In this document: piece after piece, positions 51,453 through 64,000 of the stretch
Layout: each line of letters starts with the position of its first letter
Position numbering within the stretch: the stretch's first letter is position 1
The notes under the pieces: generated by a model
Seen by the model: only the letters and a program-made list of their open reading frames with translations
Told to the model about the DNA's origin: nothing
Database searches by the model: none
Assembly (NCBI GenBank): GCA_013365325.1
Contig: JABVXV010000118.1
Span: forward strand, 104,533-168,532
Direction of reading: 5' to 3'
Origin: Dipetalonema caudispina
Taxonomy: Eukaryota > Nematoda > Chromadorea > Rhabditida > Onchocercidae
Length of the DNA stretch: 64,000 nt
Position numbers and translations under genes: made by a program

Positions 51453-54400
51453 TTACGAATTACTTTCTCTTTTTAAAGAATAGATTGGCATTGGTGAACC
51501 AAATGGACTGGGACGCAGCGAGGATTTTTTTCGTTCATCGAATTTCGCAGTAATCTTCTCTCGCTCTGACGAATCTTTTCTTGATGGAATCGAGAAATTC
51601 CTCTTCACCGGTCCATTTTTCTGTTCAGCAGCAAGAAAAATTGGGGGTACTAAAGAGGAACTTCGAATGTTCTTGACCAATCCTTCAGGTTTTTTATCGA
51701 AATGTTGATAATTCTTAGGTGCCGATGCAATGGAATCTGTTGCTTCTGACATTGCAGAATTGTTCTTTGTTAAATTATTATTATAAGAGCTATCTTGCTG
51801 TCTTGAAAGAGATGTAGGAGATGTTTCATTGGTCCCGAAAAAAGCGGAATTTTCCTTTGCAGCAAGTGAAGATTTTTTTGGTATGGAATTCTGAAAATGG
51901 CTTACATAAATGCTACCTGAAATTTGAAACTTTCGCAAGGATATATATTTTGCTATTTAATGCAAGGATTACAACAACAGCTATCAAAAATCGTTTAATT
52001 ATCTGTTGATGATTAAATAGGCTCGGAATATCTGATTTCAATAACTAAGCAAAAATACAAACCTTTCTAAGGACTTCTTCCGTATTCAACTCTATTTCCG
52101 GAACTGCTTGTTCCAGGGAGATCTTCTTTGGTACCGTTTTCTTTGATTTTGCTTTTCCGGGTGCTGCTTCCGTAGTAGTATCGGTTGTTTTTGTTTTTGT
52201 AGATGCTCTCTTAAGCCCCGATTTTTTTGATGCTGTGGTCTTCACCGGCTCAGTGATAGGGAATGATGATTCGGTAGGTGCGGTTGCTTTTGTGGATACC
52301 TTGTTAATAGTGGTTCTGTTGACAATATCTGGCACCTTGGTTTGCTTACCCGCTGTTGATGCTTTTTCGAGGACAACTGAAGTAGTTTTCCCGTTATTTC
52401 CAACTGGATGAGGAGATATTTTCACATCATTTTCGATAACAGCTAGAGGTGTCTTGCTAATAACACCGGTTGAAACCTGTCTAGAATCACCAATAATACG
52501 AGGTGGTTGTTTTATTGTGGATGATACTTGAGATGCATTTCCCAAAATGGTGGGATTTCTGGATTGCATTTCTGGCTTGGCAGCAACCGGTTTGTTAACT
52601 TCTTCAATTCTTTTTTGTGCCTCTTCAGTTTCTCGAAGTGCAACTGCTGCTTGACGCCTCAATATTCTCCCTATAATAATATTTCAAAAGTCAACACGAT
52701 ATAATAATTACATTTAGGATTGTTCTTCATCTATCCCATTATCGATTGATTTCTATGAAAAGAGATTGATCATGTGTTCTCCAAAGGAAATTGAATATAT
52801 TTACTGATCGATTCAATTGATTTTTTAAAAGTCATAAGACATTCCTAAGTGGATTAATTGAGAGAAAAGACAAATGAATGGATTGAGGAAGGGAAAATAA
52901 GGTAAAAGACAAACTTGGCCATTCTTTAAAAATCTTGGCCATTTCTTAAAAATATGCCTAAAGGACATTCTCTACCACTTACAATTGAAATTCCAGCTTT
53001 TATAGCTTTTCAATTACTTTCTACCTTCTCGAAAAATTTTTTATGTTTTTTATTATCAGAAAAGATTACTGATTTCCTGATTTCTAATCATGGCATTTTC
53101 AATTTTATGTCGACCTTCCGGTAATCGAAGGTTTATCGATACTTTGGTCAGGCCTCTATTTTCAAATACAGCATCGATAATCTCCTTCTCAGCTGCCGTA
53201 GCAAATGTAACACCCTGAACAACAAACACTTGAACGAAATGAGATTTCAAATTCAAATATTACAGTACTTCCATACTCTTATGTTCAAATATTTAACAGA
53301 AGTAATAAATAATTAAGTCCTATGCATGAGTCACTGAAATGAGTAATTCTTCACTCAGATGAGTTAAGAAAATAAAAAAATTAACAATGGGAGCTAATTG
53401 CATGAAGACAGATGGTAAATAAGTGCTATTAATGTGGAGATTGAAAGGAGTTCAGAAACTTAACTATGAGTAAAATTGCTAAATGTGTGTGTCTGTATGA
53501 AAACATTACCGCAAAGTTCTCAGATCAATATATGAATCATTACAGCTATTAAGCCATCATTTATTAACTAACATTCAAGTTGAACCTTCTAGAAGAAATG
53601 TACTCACTTTACCTCAAACAATTATCATTGTACACATTCATGAGGAATGGTAGCCATATTTTCAAAAATTTTTATTAAAAAAAAAAAAAAAAACTGAACC
53701 TGATTAACAGCTTTCACTTCTTCAAGTGTTTGATTTACTAAAGCTGCTTTAAATAACCGTGCGAAAAAATCACCACTGAGATAATTCGTTTCCAAATTGA
53801 TCGATTTCAATGTTGTATTGCTTGCTACTACATCAAATATAGGCTGTAATGTCAGCTTATCATTAGTCTATCATTACCTATTCCAATAGCCTAGCTGATA
53901 GATTAACTTTAGTAAGAATAAATGGATTCAAATCAGTTAAAATTTACTATGAAGTGTGAAATATTCATTTGCAACTTATTAAAAATAGACTAATTTTTTT
54001 AAGCAAATTTCAGATTTCGTCATTAATAATAATTGTGGAATTGTCATTGCTTTCAATTTTCATATTTTCAAAGCATCTTTTTTCCAATTCTAATTTATCA
54101 AGTAAAATGTCTATCTTCTAGCAATAAAGAGAGAAAAAAGGATCGTTTGAAATGATTAATGATTAATTCGTTTTATAAACATCAAGGATTTAAAAAGAAG
54201 TAAAAGATGACTAGTGAAGTAGATAGTTATTCTATTTCATTCAAATTAATTAAAAAAGATTTTAGACACTGTTCAAATTTTGAAAATAAAATTTAACGTT
54301 CAAAGAATGCATAAATTTTAAACCTGCCTCACAATCATTATCATACAAACCCATATTAGCAAGTGCAATTTTTTCCAAATGTGTGTTATTTTTTATCGCT

Positions 54401-55468
54401 GATAAAAGTCGTTTCACTTGTGGAATGGGTGTACGCTGTAATGTAATCATCAATTTATTAATTTTTTAAATCTTTTCGAAGTTAGCATTAGACATTAAAA
54501 ATTTAATTTGCTTATTGATGGTAAAAAGTACTTTAAAGATGGTGCTCAAGTTTTTAAAAATAGATTACAGGAGAGTTTTGAGGCGTTTTATCGAATGCGG
54601 TAATTCAATTATTCAATGTAAATTCTTTAAACTATGAGGCTAGCAGAATTTAGAGAAATTTCAAATAAATTAACACAGAAAATTACCTTCATATTGTTTA
54701 AATTAACTTGTTTCAACTTAGGATCATCCATCTGCAACTGTTGTATTGACCAGTCCACATCGGTATCGTTATCTGGCTCCGTAGGTCTAGTCTGTTGAGG
54801 TAATGAGGATTTGATGGGACCATTATAATTACTACAGCCCATAATTTGTTCCGCTTCTTCCCAACTTATTATGCGATTCTCACTCATCATCTCTATAGAT
54901 AAATAAATAGTTCCTGGTAAACAATATGTTCTTTTTAGTAATTTCTTTTTCGCCTTATAATTACTATGAGAAAAAAAAAATAAATAAAATTAGCTGAAAT
55001 AATTTGGAAAACAAGCAAGCAGAGTTGCAATTTAAGTCCGAAAATAATACATTGAACAGTAATTCACTAAAATTTATTTCTGAAGTCTTGATGCGAAGCA
55101 ACTTCGAGCAATTAAAACTTTCGATCAAATGCTCAAATTGACTTAATCTGTCAGAAAAATCAGTTGAAAGAATTTTATAACGAAAATTACTTAATAAAAG
55201 TCACTTTACTTGCTGGATAATTTACTTATTACATATTAGTCGAAGTAAGTGACGTTATGCTATTACCGTTGTTAGTCCCAGAAAAGTTAGCATTGAATGA
55301 TTCGGAAGCATAAAATAGTTTGAAGAAAATATTTTTCAATTTTCCAAAAATAAACAATTTACTCAATAAGTCTTTCACTTCATCGTTCGGTTCTTGTTCT
55401 TCAAGCGCTTGAATTGCATCTATTAAATCGGCATCAGTCATCAACTCGTTTCGTTGAGCCATCGTCAT
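51453..55468 (-). CDS. TMOD: Tropomodulin with long C-terminal extension
   Basis: Seven exons (55363-55468, 54687-54892, 54328-54435, 53700-53843, 53070-53214, 52063-52670, 51453-51890) give 1755 nt, or 584 residues. Tropomodulins cap pointed ends of actin filaments with tropomyosin, in muscle and cell cortex (C. elegans UNC-94). The family core is clear: KQVNLNNMKRTPIPQVKRLL, LLSAIKNNTHLEKIALAN, TTLKSINLETNYLSGDF, ALVNQTLEEVKAVNQ and HKIENAMIRNQEIRR, forming the leucine-rich repeat domain at about residues 95-235. The N-terminal tropomyosin/actin-binding region is short (DADLIDAIQALEEQEPND). After residue 240 comes about 340 residues of Lys/Thr/Ser/Pro-rich, probably disordered sequence, far beyond the usual length. 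Exon 3 ends either at a GC donor (54328, used here) or at a GT four bases further on with a different acceptor. Confidence 0.92.
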
Positions 55469-58400
55469 ATTTACACTGTAAATTTTATTTTCTAAAGGAT
55501 ATAAAATTATGAAATTGTTCGCAACATTTTCACAGAATTTCTAATTTCTAGAATATTTTATGGAAATTCCTATCATAAAGAATATCAGGTAACAGCATAT
55601 CAGTGAAGCATAAAATATCATCAAGTAAGTTGGAATAAAGTATTTCCTACGATAGATAATCGCATTTCAGCCATATATTTGAAGGAATTGAAGTACAAAT
55701 GCGTCGACGTTAGCAATTTCAAAACAATTATTTTAAATGATTATTAGTGCTATAATCTAAGACGAATATAAAAATAATGATAGTTACTGCTAGGAGAAAT
55801 ATTTTCAGATGGAAAAATTTTTTAAGAAGTGATAGATCTCCAATTCGTCTTAGATTATAGCACTAATAATCATTTAAAATAAGTGATTTTTATATTTATA
55901 AAAAATAAAAAAAAATTTCAGGCCCGCTATTCATCCCAATGAAAGCCGATCAAGCTTAGTAATCATAGCAAATTCTGATTTATATAATCCCAATTATAAG
56001 AAAAGAAAACATCACTCTAATTCTTACCTTTTTCTAGGCGATAAACTTATCTTTACTGAAAACAACTTAAAGACTGTATAAAAACACTTTTTAATAACAA
56101 CAAATGAGACTTAATTCATCGATTCTTGCATATTTCCACTTGATCATTACTTGATACATTAATAAAAATACTTGAAATAAAAAATAATATGTTTATTGAC
56201 TGACAAATAAACATGTTTTCAATGAAAAATTGGGAAAAAGTACGATATTGAGTGCAGGGAAGTTACAATTTTTCATTGATCTATCTATTATTTGGTATTT
56301 TCCAATGGATATTTTGACTGGCTAATTTTGATGAATTTAATATTCTTTAAAGAATGCAATTTTGTGCTATTACTTGGGAAAGCCATTACTTAGCTGCACT
56401 ATTTGATGGCGTACAACATATTTCGATGAATAAGCAAGGAAGTATGAATGACAGTGTTTGTCTATCTAACTAAAATCGATACCTGAACCAGAAACAGATG
56501 TGAAGGAAGTTTAAGAGAATAATATGAATGCTAAAAAGCTAGAGGTAGAAGAAGCAGATAGGATAAGGTTCATATTGAACTTTTTTTTTCTACAAAATGA
56601 ATAAAATCTGATGAGCATAACGTATCGTGCAAATGCACTTCATAAAGTTTAGAAGATAACTTATGCTAATACCTCATCGTACAAAATCATTTTTATTGCA
56701 AGTATCATCACATTTCGATCGGTTGTCGATCTGAGTAGTATTCATGATAATACAATTCATAAACAATTCGTTCATTAGACATCTTCCAACAACCTAAGAG
56801 AGAATTATCATGATCAGATATTGATAATATTATGATCTTTACTTTGATAGATTACAACTATAACTTCCTATCTTTTGTTAACAATGAAAGATCCGTCTTT
56901 CTCTGTATTCTCAAGGCAAATTCGTAATCAATTCGATAACAAACTGAATCATGTAGAATAGTCAGGACAACATTTAAATGTTCTCAAATATATCTGTTTA
57001 TGTTTTTTGATTTATATACAAGAATATAAATGTATATATATATTAAACTAAAAGGATCATTTTCCGAAAACAAGCCTCGTAACCCAATAACATTGTAGCA
57101 AAAAAAAAAAAAATGAAATATCTCCTTATTCAACTGTTGCTTATGATTAACGAGATTTTGGGATAGAAAGGATCAATGTATATTTTATATTAAAAAAAAA
57201 AAAAAAAAAGATCAACAACGGCTTGATATTCATCTAATATCCTGTTTACTGAAACAGATTCGAGTAATTGTAAGTTTTGAAAAAGAGACCTGAATTAAAA
57301 TGTTAGACATGCTAGCTATCTCATCTTCGGTAACAAATTCTGTCTTTGTACAAGAACTATTAATTGAGGCTTTATGGAATGGTAGATAAAAAAGTAATCT
57401 GTTTAACATTTACATTACAAAAATTGCACAAACTAGGCCAGAATAACCGGAATATATTTAAACGCAGTAGATCGAAAGTAAATAGTAAAAAAAAAAACTT
57501 TGTCTTGATTGGTCTAGCAAAAGGAGAATCAAGAAGTAATTGACTTGCAAGTAATTGATAATCATATATCGGAATGGGAAAATTAAATGTATCTTACGAA
57601 TTATTTCTTGAGATTCTGTATAGGATATGAATGATGTTTACTCATTCCACGAACTTCGGCATTTCCTATCTACCGCTAATTGTATCAGGAACCTCAACTC
57701 CACACATTCATCTTTCTATTGACTAGCAGAAAGTCTTTCTTGCTTCAATCCTATCATCCTTCTATACCTTACCTATCCGATCTTCCATATCCATAAATAA
57801 AATTAATCGCTCGAACATGATAATAAAACTAGAAACTTTCATCAGTCTAGCAACCTTTTCTTCCGGCTATAATAAGCAGACGGACAGATAATCAAGCAGG
57901 TGTATTCCGTAAAATATGCAAGTTTTGTCAAAAAATTACAAAATGTTGGAAGTTAGCATTCAAAACATTACTAGAAAGAAAGTGCTCCTCACAGAGCTAA
58001 TACCAATCGAATCTCTTTTTCCGCCCACACCTCTTCCCTTTCTCTCCCTCTCTCTCTCTCTTGCTTTTGTTTTGAATTATTTTGTTGTTAACATCAGTAA
58101 TAGGACAAATACTTTTGTTGAGTAGCCAGAGTAGTTTACTTGACAGTAGTCAGCACAACGAACAACTGTCAACGGTAATATCAACTTTTTCCGATAAAAT
58201 AATTCAAACGTCAAAAATGACCATTAATCTTTGAAAATCTAAAAAATCAATGGACAATTCATTTGTTTAGCTTAATGTATTGATCAAAGGAAATTACCAT
58301 AAACTTCTGATTTTTACACATTTATACATAAGTAGACTTTACTGCCAAACATTTCAAATAAGAATTTAATTATAAAGTAATCAACATCGAATTATTTCAA

Positions 58401-61152
58401 TAAAACAAGCAAATGAATGTGGGTGTTGTACATGTGGCAGTGATGCTTTTCCAACCGGCAAGAAGTCACCAGTTTCCAAATCCGGTTTGAAGTGTGATTA
58501 TGAAAATAAGATGAGGATGAAATTTGGGGTAAAGAGGAGAAATTAGTTGAAGCGCTTTCTGAATTGTAACGCTCTCCTGATTGCTTACCACCCACTTAGT
58601 ATCATCGTCACATCTAATCATTTATTTTGTGACATTCCGAAAGGTGGGAAGGATTAAAAAAGTAGGAAGATATATATACATGAACGATCTCTTTCTTCCA
58701 CATCTGCGTACGGGTTGGATAATAAAATGATCTCCCGTCGGGTGAAAGATAATCGTAGGAAATATTTTGTTGTTTGAAGATTAACTGTTAAATGCATTCA
58801 AATCAAACTAAATTAAGTGTATGATTGATCAATCAAATGATTCGAACAAATTTCTATCTCTAATTACTGAATCTTAGTTGTTTAATAAAGATCTGTGAAT
58901 TAGCTCTCTGGAATTTCTGTCATAACATGAATCATAAATTGAATTGAAAAATAAAATTTGAGAAATGAAATTAAGCAATCATTAGAAAGCATTTTTAATC
59001 TCCTTATCATAAACAAGAACGAAATATAAGGAAAATTAGCCGGAAGTGCTTAAGCTACTTCTATTATCAAAATAAAGCGCAGAAATGCACTTAAGAAAAA
59101 ATACCGCTTTCAATAGGTGTTCATAAATTGATCGACCGAATCCTTTTGAAAGCATTGACTAACGAACACAAAAAATCAAACAGACAAGTGAATTAGACAG
59201 CTTGTCTTTGCTACTAAACAATTTAATGTTCAAAGTTCATTATGATTACTTACATATGCAGAAATATGGAACTATAGTTGCCTTTTGCACTTAAATTTCT
59301 TGTTAGAATCAGAAAACTGTTCAGTGCCATCTAAAATGTATCACTGAGTACATTTCTGTCGAAGACTGTCGAAAAAAAAAAAGAAAACAAAGTGAAAGAA
59401 TTAGTCAATAAAAGTAGTTAAAAGTAAGACGCAAAATTAAAATAGCTGTTTTATGATATATGCATCTACAAATTGAATTCAAAGAAGTTTAAAAACTCCG
59501 TAATTTGTTGAAAGAAGTAGCTCAATTCAGTGCAGAAGAAAAAAAATGGAAATTAAGACTTTGCTTCCTATTAGTTAGGAAAAAGGAAAAATGCAAAAAT
59601 TAAGTAAATTAAAATTGAAATTGATAGTATTATTGAAACTTATATAAGTTCACCTAAACATAAAATGAGAAAATTAATAATTAGCAAAGGACAGTAAATA
59701 AAATTTAGAAAAGCGTGAAGATAAGATGAAAAGAAAGAAAAAAGGTATAATGAGGAGAATGATTTCGAAGCATCTTTGGTAGGAATGAAAGCTATTGCTT
59801 TCTCATCTCGCAGATGAAATGGTTGAAGATGAAGGTGAATGTGTAGGTGATTTGAGCTATGCTGTACCGCAAAACTCGAACTCCACCCTTTTCTCCGTTT
59901 CCCGTTTAGTCTCGAAATTTCACTTTACAACAATTTACCCTAAATACTCTTGATCTCTCCTTCCAAACACAACAGATCCTGAGAAGCTAACAAGAAGTTG
60001 AGCACTCTCACATTTCATCCGTTCATCATCATTGCTATTCAACCGAAAATCTTATTTTCGTGGACAGTCAGATCTTACAACGAACGGCGACATGACAGAA
60101 AGTTTGATAAGTTCACCTTCTTCACTCAAATCGATAAGAGCAATTTCATCCTAATCCGTTTTATTTCTTTCTCTCTTTCATTCTTCATTGTCGTTTACAA
60201 AGTACAAAACTTTTCGTTGACAGTGACAGGAAGCCTGAAGATCGTTTTACCCACTTTCTTCACATCTTTTCATAGAGCCACAGCGTTCCTCTTCAATCAT
60301 AAGACCAAAAATTTTTCGTAAAATCCAAAATCAATTTTAAGATTACCATAGTAACTGAAAACCCATTTCAAATATCCAGCGGTGTTTGCTTTGCTGTGTG
60401 ATGTAAATGCAACGGTGAGGTATGTTAATAGTAGATTTACATAAGTCGAAAATTTCATACTGAAGTAACACTGTGCAGTAAATATTTCAATCCTATGTAC
60501 TCATCTCAAACTGCACTCTTCCACAAATATTAATATGTCTCACGCAGACGCACTGATGTATGTGTTCAAAATTCGACGACACTTGTCGAAACGAAAGGAA
60601 ACTCTCAAGGTTACAGTAAAATCTAAGTCAACATTAAGGGGTGTGATCAACAACTTGATTCTTCATTGCAGAAGAGATAAACTGGCTCTGAGGATATCGA
60701 CATTATTCATATCCTATCTCTTTAAATGCTTCAACAATCCAGTCACTCATTGATGGAAGGAAATTTTTAAGTTTTATTAACAAAATTTCCAAATCGATGA
60801 AATTTCCATGTCATAAACAAGTCATCAAATTCCTCTGGAAACGAAAGCTCTTAATAATAGAATGCTGTAGAAATCACTAAACAATAATGTTATTCATTTC
60901 CGAACAATGGGACTGTCTGTATTTTGCATACACAATGCAAAACCATTATTGTTATCAACTAATTTCAATCACATCATCACATTATATTTCGTAGTTGTAA
61001 GTATATATCATTACTTATGATTGCCAAAAATTTCATCGTATGCAAAATTCACGAGAAAAGTACCTTCACAGTACAATGGTAGCCATTTTCTAATTGAAAT
61101 TTTTTTAGAGAAGTTTTCTTTCAGCAAGCTTGCTTCTATCAGATCGAGCTGA
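55469..61152. other. 5.7-kb gene-poor stretch
   Basis: No exon chain seen on either strand. Contains a perfect inverted repeat at 55.7-55.9 kb, A-rich runs (for example about 57183-57200) and a CT tract near 58041-58060. The plus frame at 59998-60321 and others have no domain. It must include the 3' end of the kinase gene and the promoter of tropomodulin. Confidence 0.55.
55728..55882. repeat. Perfect 40-bp inverted repeat, 75-bp loop
   Basis: Left arm 55728-55767 (starting TTATTTTAAATGATTATTAG) and right arm 55843-55882 are exact reverse complements over all 40 positions, and pairing stops sharply at both ends. The 155-bp unit lies about 260 bp upstream of the tropomodulin start. It has no coding capacity. 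It resembles a foldback/MITE-type element or a strong hairpin RNA; no flanking target-site duplication was identified. Confidence 0.85.
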
Positions 61153-63990
61153 TTAAGTAAGTGTTTTTTCCCAATCATAAGGAAATTCTTGTACCTGCAG
61201 CACCGACATTGCTTTTCTCATTAGCTAAAAGAATTTTTAATAAAACTAATCTGAAAATTGGTTTTTCGGTAACACACAATTCCCTTGCTTTGATATTTGA
61301 CTTAAAATTCGATGGAAGAAATTCTCTACTTCAATATCTTATGGGAAACGTTATAATCTTCCTATGGAAACATTTTTAAAACTGTCTTCCATTTAACAGG
61401 GGAATTCAGGACTAAAGTTCTCAATAACACTCAATCATTCATAAACAAGCCTACCTTGTAAATTTTTTCATAATTTGGATTATCGTAAAACCGTAAGCTG
61501 TCAATGTAACGCAAAATTTGGACATATTCTCGAGGACAACCACCCATAAGCTCCTGCAGACCCATTTCAAAACGACATCGCTCCTGGGACATGGAGTATC
61601 AGGCATGTTGATAACATTCAGTTGACACTGTGATCAGACGGTCTCATGCGATCGATATGTGTAAGGAAAAACTTTAATAGTGTCACCGCTGCGAAAGGCA
61701 TTAGGTGAGCGAATAATGAAAAATAAGACCGTAACAGTATTCACTCTTTGGTTTGTTTATCTTTTATACCTTATCAACATTATGTATGAAGTTACCTCCT
61801 CGCGAAGAAATCTAATTTTCAACAGAAATTCAATTTCTAGATTTTAGAAAATCTGGTATCTGCTTCAAAAACTAGCCACTAGTTTGCATATATTTTGGCG
61901 CTACGAAGACCACTGAAGCTTCTTCCGTATTTTAGCTTATATTTTGAATCACACAAATACTCATGAGTATATACTTTAAACATTGCTACTTCATTTTTCT
62001 TATCGTCTAACGAACGCCACGGTAGTGCCCCACGTGTTACTTCAATTTGCTGATAAAGCCATGATTCGATATCATCCTTGCGACACGTTTCACGTCGTAT
62101 ATGACACGATAATGATGCGTACCGAACCGTACCTCGGAATTTAGCTACCTGCATAATTCAAATTTATACGATTCCTAATGGTCACTTAGAGGAATTGACA
62201 ATATTATACACGTTGCTTGTATGTATTATGTTTCAAGCTATGCATATGAGTGGACAGTCAATAGCTTTGTTCAAAAGTTCCTTCGATAAGTCATTTAATT
62301 GTACAAATCATTATTATCTTAGATGGACGACGTTTTATTTCCTCATATTTACTATCGCATGCAATGCAGCGATTCCAGCGGATCATATTTGCAGCAATTT
62401 GCATGAGAACTTGAAATCCGCGAAAATGATGGCAAAAGTTTTGGAATATTGGTCTTAACCAGTTTAACATGATCGAGTAAGTCAATTAGAAATATTATTA
62501 GTCATATCCTCAAATAAATCAAGTTTCCTTTAAGTTAAGCGGAAAGGTAGCGTTTTTAGAATCACTAAGGTTTATCAATAGATTGAATAACAAATATTGT
62601 CTTCCGCTACTTTAATTTCTTTTTTTGCAACATGCTCAAAAATTTTATATTCTAAGAAGTTATAATTTTCGAGAAAGACTTCTCTTAATAATGTTGATAA
62701 AAACAATTATTTGTACTTTTATTACAGGGATTCTGCTTGTTTACTATCTCATCACTTTCATGGAATTTCTACGAATAAAAAACTTCTCTGCTGTAAAATC
62801 CTAAATTTACCGGAACAATTTTGTGCATCAAAACTATTTCACAAACCTTTCTCGGAGGTCGAAATCGTCCATGTTCATCCAAATAGCTTCGGCACATCCC
62901 AAAGTCCAATATGTAAATTCGCCGTAATTCGTCGAGTGTTCCACGACCCGTTGCGTAATTACTTGGTTTAATATCACTGAAATATTAATTATATCATTAT
63001 TTGCTTTTATCAGAACATCTAAGTGATGCGAAATCAGAGAAAAGCTGTCACTTTTGTAATAATCCTTGCTGTTTTAACAATTTATCTATAAAATATCCCT
63101 CATTTACAAAAAAAAAAAAAAAAAAGAACAACTGAATAAGACTATAAAAACGATTCCCTAATGTATTTGTCATACAATGATGAGGCTTAAAAATTTGGAA
63201 GTAAATTATCTCAACAATTAAGCACTAAGCTTTTCCAAAAATTCAGAAGAGAAGACCGATGCAAGAATCCAATAGTGTGCAGTTCTTCGATTGCTTCCAA
63301 ACACTGAATTCCAACCGACAGTGCACAGCCCATGGAAAATTTCTGCCCGGGTAACTCTTTTCTTATATCCTCCAAATAGGGATGTAGATATCGAGGTTAC
63401 TTGATGAGTTAACAATGTCAGGGATTCCATTCTCATGAAGATTTATTACAACTAATCAATTTATTTAATACGATTAATAAATTAATAGTTGCTTACATCT
63501 TATTAATTAACCTTAAAATCAATCATAAACAAGGCGCAGCCACCAACAGCCCAGTAATACAATTTCCAAATGTCAAGTTTCATTATCATCGGTGATATTA
63601 TTAGTGAAAGTTACCCGTCATAAACTAACTTCCATGAACATACCTGCAAACAAGGTCCAAGGAGTGTCATCACCAAATATAAGCATTTTTTATAGATGCC
63701 TGTATCTTCGCATGTACAAAAATGCTTACTTTTTCGTTCATTCGCAAGTTTAAGCACATAAACTTCCATTTTCAACAACTGTAATCATTCATGCGATCAG
63801 AAGTCAAAGTACTATTTGTGATTAGGAATAACATAGACCATAGTGGTACACGTACACGTTGAAGAATAGAACAGGGATCTTTAATTGGTACCCCATTAAA
63901 ACGTGATGGTATAAATTTGTACATATCCGTTTGTTGCTTATAAAGAGATACATTGTCAAGTAATGCTTCTATTATGCCATTCTTTGAAAG
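61153..63990 (-). CDS. TTBK-like protein kinase (partial 5')
   Basis: Exons right to left: 63856-63990 (tentative), 63644-63778, 63257-63369, 62847-62976, 61990-62148, 61455-61583, 61153-61224; all are phase-consistent, 290 residues within the window. The protein belongs to the CK1 group, tau-tubulin-kinase-like branch, which is greatly expanded in nematodes and often sperm-associated. Visible motifs: LLKMEVYVLKL (C-helix), CLYLVMTLLGPCLQ, IGFLHRDIKPSN (catalytic loop Asp), YILDFGMCRSY (metal-binding DFG), FRGTVRYASLS, GALPWRS, GCPREYVQILRYIDSL and the terminal EFPYDWEK. The C-lobe is therefore complete and the stop is present. The glycine loop and VAVK lysine are not in the exon immediately upstream, so the N-lobe is either unusual or continues outside the window. 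Confidence 0.88.
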
Positions 63991-64000
63991 CTAACAAACT

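Noticed and set aside
59998..60321. 107-codon plus-strand frame downstream of the kinase
   Set aside because: No homology, no introns or leader site, and it ends in low-complexity sequence; not enough to call a gene.
63218..63436. 72-codon minus-strand frame starting MRMESLTLL
   Set aside because: A different frame over the same DNA gives the kinase segment KELPGQKFSMGCALSVGIQ with HRD continuity, so the 72-codon frame is a shadow.
1..64000. CRISPR arrays, tRNA/rRNA genes, bacterial (for example Wolbachia-derived) insertions
   Set aside because: No regularly spaced direct repeats, no tRNA B-box with matching arms, and no intronless bacterial-type coding block were seen by eye; a tRNAscan and an endosymbiont search would settle it.

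Overview
This window is nuclear DNA from a small, intron-rich eukaryotic genome and is very probably nematode. It is strongly AT-rich, introns are mostly 80-300 bp and end in the nematode-style TTTTCAG without a long branch/pyrimidine region, and several start codons sit just after a TTTCAG site, as spliced-leader addition would produce. A filarial (Onchocercidae) origin fits but is an inference from general character, because no species marker was seen. No operon-type prokaryotic genes, CRISPR arrays, tRNAs or rRNAs were found. Gene models were built by joining exons on GT-AG sites with matching phase; almost all lengths close exactly to whole codons.

Layout, left to right. 2.4-3.6 kb (+): a secreted Cys/Gly-rich repeat protein. 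8.6-9.9 kb (-): TRAPPC6, a vesicle-tethering subunit. 11.1-13.4 kb and 15.6-18.9 kb (-): two Ser/Pro-rich proteins of unknown function. 20.4-24.9 kb (-): an SLC22-type organic-ion transporter of the major facilitator superfamily. 25.7-26.6 kb (+): a small protein with an MGC lipidation start. 29.1-32.1 kb and 33.5-36.4 kb (+): two head-to-tail TANGO2 (NRDE) paralogues, the second with a non-GT splice donor. 37.2-40.4 kb (-): DPAGT1/ALG7, the first enzyme of N-glycan assembly, with a complete 408-residue model. 41.7-45.1 kb (+): a NADAR-domain protein fused to an Arg/Ser-rich tail. 46.7-49.0 kb (-): an unknown 192-residue protein. 51.5-55.5 kb (-): a tropomodulin with a long basic tail. 61.2-64.0 kb (-): a tau-tubulin-kinase-like (TTBK) kinase running off the right edge.

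Several genes serve the secretory pathway or membranes (TRAPPC6, DPAGT1, TANGO2, SLC22), but they are interleaved with unrelated genes and strands alternate, so no single pathway cluster is claimed. The most noteworthy items are the tandem TANGO2 pair, the NADAR-RS fusion with a ratchet-like splice site at an in-frame exon, a perfect 40-bp inverted repeat at 55.7 kb, and the divergent N-lobe of the TTBK-like kinase.
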